Shown here in pieces: positions 62,110 through 64,000 of a stretch of DNA of 64,000 nucleotides (its first letter is position 1; the number at the start of each line of letters is the position of its first letter). The notes below the pieces were generated by a model, which saw only the letters and a program-made list of their open reading frames with translations, did no database searches and was not told the origin of the DNA. This DNA is from Microbacterium terregens. GTDB taxonomy: Bacteria; Pseudomonadota; Alphaproteobacteria; Sphingomonadales; Sphingomonadaceae. The DNA lies in the NCBI RefSeq assembly GCF_027922045.1, contig NZ_BSEX01000001.1:332888-396887 (forward strand), given 5' to 3'. The position numbers and the translations under genes are program-made.

Positions 62110-62535
62110 ATGATCCGCAGCGGTTCGGCACGCTATGAAGGCCTCGGCAAGGACGGCAAGGCCGCCGTCTCCACCCAGTCGGGCGTTCTTTCCGACCAGC
62201 CCTATGGCTTCGGCACCCGCTTCGGCGACGAGCCCGGCACCAATCCCGAAGAGCTGATCGCCGCCGCCCATGCCAGCTGCTTCACCATGGCGCTGAGCTT
62301 CGCGCTGGCAAAAGCCGGCTTCAGCGACGGCACGCTGGAGACGACCGCCAAGGTGACGCTCGACAAGGAAGGCGACGGATTCGCCGTCACCCGATCGGAC
62401 CTCACGCTCAAGGCGCGCGTGCCCGGCATCGCCCAGGACCAGTTCGAACAGATCGCGCAGGAAGCCAAGGCCGGCTGCCCGATCTCGAAGCTGCTCAAGG
62501 CCGAAATCACGCTGGAACACAGCCTGGAGGCATAA
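62110..62535 (+). CDS. osmC: OsmC-family hydroperoxide reductase
   Basis: A 141-residue OsmC/Ohr-type protein. Redox cysteines Cys57 (AHASCFTMAL) and Cys123 (KAGCPISKLLK) are present; the N-terminus SARYEGLGKDGKAAVSTQSG and LSDQPYGFGTRF match OsmC rather than Ohr. It reduces organic hydroperoxides at the cell's redox balance. AGGAGCAGCAG precedes the ATG, and an EcfG promoter lies upstream. Confidence 0.9.
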   Translation: MIRSGSARYEGLGKDGKAAVSTQSGVLSDQPYGFGTRFGDEPGTNPEELIAAAHASCFTMALSFALAKAGFSDGTLETTAKVTLDKEGDGFAVTRSDLTLKARVPGIAQDQFEQIAQEAKAGCPISKLLKAEITLEHSLEA

Positions 62536-62632
62536 GCCGCAGCGCCGCGCCCCTTGCCACGACGGCCGGGGCGCGGCTGCCGACGCTCTCCTCACGCTTG
62601 ACAACCCACAGGCGTGGGGTGAGCCTTCACCC

Positions 62633-63790
62633 ATGCTTAGTCCGGTGTTGCTCCTGCTGGCGCAAGCCGCCGCCCCGCCCCCACCTGCGGGCGACGTCAT
62701 CGTCGTCGGCCGCCGCGCCGAACAGGAGCTGGCGCGTTGCCTGGCCCGCAACTGCCCGCCCGCCGAAGAGGTCGATGCGTCGCTGGAGGCCAGCGTGGAG
62801 CAGTTCGCCGACGGCCGCTACACCGATGCCCGCCGCACCCTGCAAACGGCCATCCGGCGCAACCGGAACCATGCGGCCGAGCTGCCCGGCCCGGTATCGA
62901 GCCTCTATGCCACTCTCGCGACGGTCGCGGAGCATGAGGGCGACACCGATCTGTGGCGGACCGCGGCCCGAAACAACGTGCTCGTGTTGCGCCGCCATCT
63001 GGGCGAGACCAACCTCGCCACCTTGCGCGAGGAGCTGAGCTTTGCCGACTCGCTGGTCGGGCTCGGTGCCCCGGGGGCTGCGAATTCCGCCTATCGCACC
63101 ATTCAGCAGCGTGCGGCCGGGAGCGGCCATCCAGGCATCGCCGCCGGCGCCGCGTTCCGGCGCGCTTGGCTTGCGCTGCTGCGCGACCGGTTCAAGGAGG
63201 CACAGCGTTTCGCCGACGAGGCGGTCAGCCTGGCCGGTACGGACAATCGCTTGATGGTCGACCTGCGCGAGGTCCTGCGGACGCGGATCGCCATCCGCAA
63301 GGGGGACGAGGGGGCGATCGAAGCCCTTGCGGCGCGGCTGCGCCAGTCCGCCGACGTGCAGCCGCAGCTGCTTTTCGCCCCGCCGCTCGCGAACAATAAT
63401 CCGCCGGCGCCGCCCTTCGGTGTCCACCTCAATCCATGGCACGATTCGCGCATCCGCTTCGCGGACGTCGGATATTGGATCCGCGCCAACGGGCAGACGG
63501 CAGAGGTCGAGGTGCTGCGTACCTCCGGTCTCGACCAGTGGGAGCCCGGCATTCTCCGGCAGGTGCGAGAGCGGCGCTACGTCCCGCTCGAGGTCGAGCC
63601 CGGGCACCCCGGCATCTACCGGATCGACCGCTTCACCGTCCGCGGCGCGATGGACGTGCCGACCGGAAGCCATCTTCGGCAGCGCATGGGCGACCTCACC
63701 GTGCATGTGGTGGACCTGACCGAGACGGATGCGATGCGCGAGGCGCGTCGCCGGCAGACCGCAGCGGCCTCCGCGGTAAAGGGCAGCTGA
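62633..63790 (+). CDS. Exported TPR-like protein with TonB-like C-terminal domain
   Basis: A 385-residue protein with a short signal-like start (MLSPVLLLLAQAAAPPPPAG), followed by helical repeats (about 45-250) rich in Ala/Arg resembling TPRs. A C-terminal part (about 290-350: RIRFADVGYWIRANGQTAEVEVLRTSGLDQWEPGILRQVRERRYVP) fits a TonB-C-like fold. It is related to uncharacterised sphingomonad exported proteins. A role in envelope assembly is possible but not shown. Confidence 0.65.
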   Translation: MLSPVLLLLAQAAAPPPPAGDVIVVGRRAEQELARCLARNCPPAEEVDASLEASVEQFADGRYTDARRTLQTAIRRNRNHAAELPGPVSSLYATLATVAEHEGDTDLWRTAARNNVLVLRRHLGETNLATLREELSFADSLVGLGAPGAANSAYRTIQQRAAGSGHPGIAAGAAFRRAWLALLRDRFKEAQRFADEAVSLAGTDNRLMVDLREVLRTRIAIRKGDEGAIEALAARLRQSADVQPQLLFAPPLANNNPPAPPFGVHLNPWHDSRIRFADVGYWIRANGQTAEVEVLRTSGLDQWEPGILRQVRERRYVPLEVEPGHPGIYRIDRFTVRGAMDVPTGSHLRQRMGDLTVHVVDLTETDAMREARRRQTAAASAVKGS

Positions 63791-63843
63791 GGCCCGCGCC
63801 CCGCGCTAGTGACGGGCGGGACCAGAGCCGCTAGCCACCGGCA

Positions 63844-64000
63844 ATGCTGCGCGTGCTGACCCTTTCGACGCTGTTCCCGGACGCGAGCCGCCCCAACTTC
63901 GGCGTGTTCGTCGAGAAGCAGACGCTGGGCCTCGCCGCGCGTCCGGACGTGGACCTGCGCGTGGTCGCGCCGGTGGGCCTCCCGGCCTTCCCGCTCTCCC
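63844..64000 (+). CDS. Glycosyltransferase family 4, truncated by the window end
   Basis: The first 52 residues (MLRVLTLSTLFPDASRPNFG, then VFVEKQTLGL) match the N-terminus of GT4-type group 1 glycosyltransferases. ATG at 63844. The gene continues past 64000. It may serve the nearby polymer pathway. Confidence 0.75.
   Translation, partial: MLRVLTLSTLFPDASRPNFGVFVEKQTLGLAARPDVDLRVVAPVGLPAFPLS

Noticed and set aside
1..64000. CRISPR array or phage region
   Set aside because: No run of regularly spaced identical repeats, cas genes, integrase or phage structural genes was seen.

Overview
The window is a high-GC (roughly 67-70%) chromosomal segment of an alphaproteobacterium, most likely a sphingomonad (Sphingomonas or a close relative). 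The evidence is two TonB-dependent receptors with sphingomonad-type neighbours, the block hisG-hisD-nusB-thiL-hppA-infA-maf-RNase E/G-yacG-tRNA-Phe, a 1,532-residue NAD-glutamate dehydrogenase, CobS/CobT, and an exopolysaccharide operon that includes an AtrD/AtrB-like ABC exporter as in sphingan producers. I see no phage, IS transposase, rRNA or CRISPR array.

Layout. 0-5.9 kb: cell-envelope and housekeeping genes (CHAP amidase, lipoprotein, AlkX/YcaQ-like glycosylase, Nudix and extensin-like pair, polysaccharide pyruvyl transferase). 5.9-12.7 kb: a carbohydrate locus with a GH115 alpha-glucuronidase and a TonB receptor, each preceded by its own palindromic operator; the GH115 one resembles a xyl-box. 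13.0-18.8 kb: tRNA-Thr, a PAS-like protein and NAD-GDH. 18.9-26.9 kb: an iron/flavin electron-transfer locus (PepSY membrane protein, DUF2271, DUF4198, ApbE; then, on the other strand, PepSY, a mini-membrane protein, a PiuC-type dioxygenase and a siderophore receptor), with Fur-like dyads. 26.6-36.7 kb: the alphaproteobacterial cobT-cobS-(J protein)-bolA block, broken by a Phd/VapC toxin-antitoxin module between cobS and cobT and by an HxlR regulator plus a seven-gene VOC/GST/DUF1428/SRPBCC operon between cobS and the J-protein gene. 36.7-45.2 kb: histidine, NusB, ThiL, proton pyrophosphatase and infA-maf-rng-yacG genes, ending in tRNA-Phe. 45.2-48.6 kb: P450/TetR/DUF2147, then about 0.9 kb of decayed DNA holding a relic of a CHAP gene related to the one at 0-0.5 kb. 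48.6-58.5 kb: exopolysaccharide polymerisation/export, type I secretion, glycosyltransferases and flippase. 58.5-64 kb: small stress and envelope genes, with another glycosyltransferase cut by the right edge.

How the genes work together. The clearest functional module is the flavin/iron locus. ApbE would attach FMN to the exported DUF2271 protein, which carries a DGVTGAT motif. The PepSY membrane proteins would supply electrons across the membrane, next to siderophore uptake by the TonB receptor and PiuC. A second theme is general stress: matches to the EcfG promoter (GGAAC-N15..17-CGTT) precede a hydrophilic 97-residue protein, a 39-residue membrane peptide, a 17-kDa-antigen-like protein and osmC; in the osmC case the promoter lies inside the upstream gene's terminator hairpin. 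Gene calls rest on protein motif recognition and on starts chosen from ribosome-binding sites and signal peptides. No database search was run.
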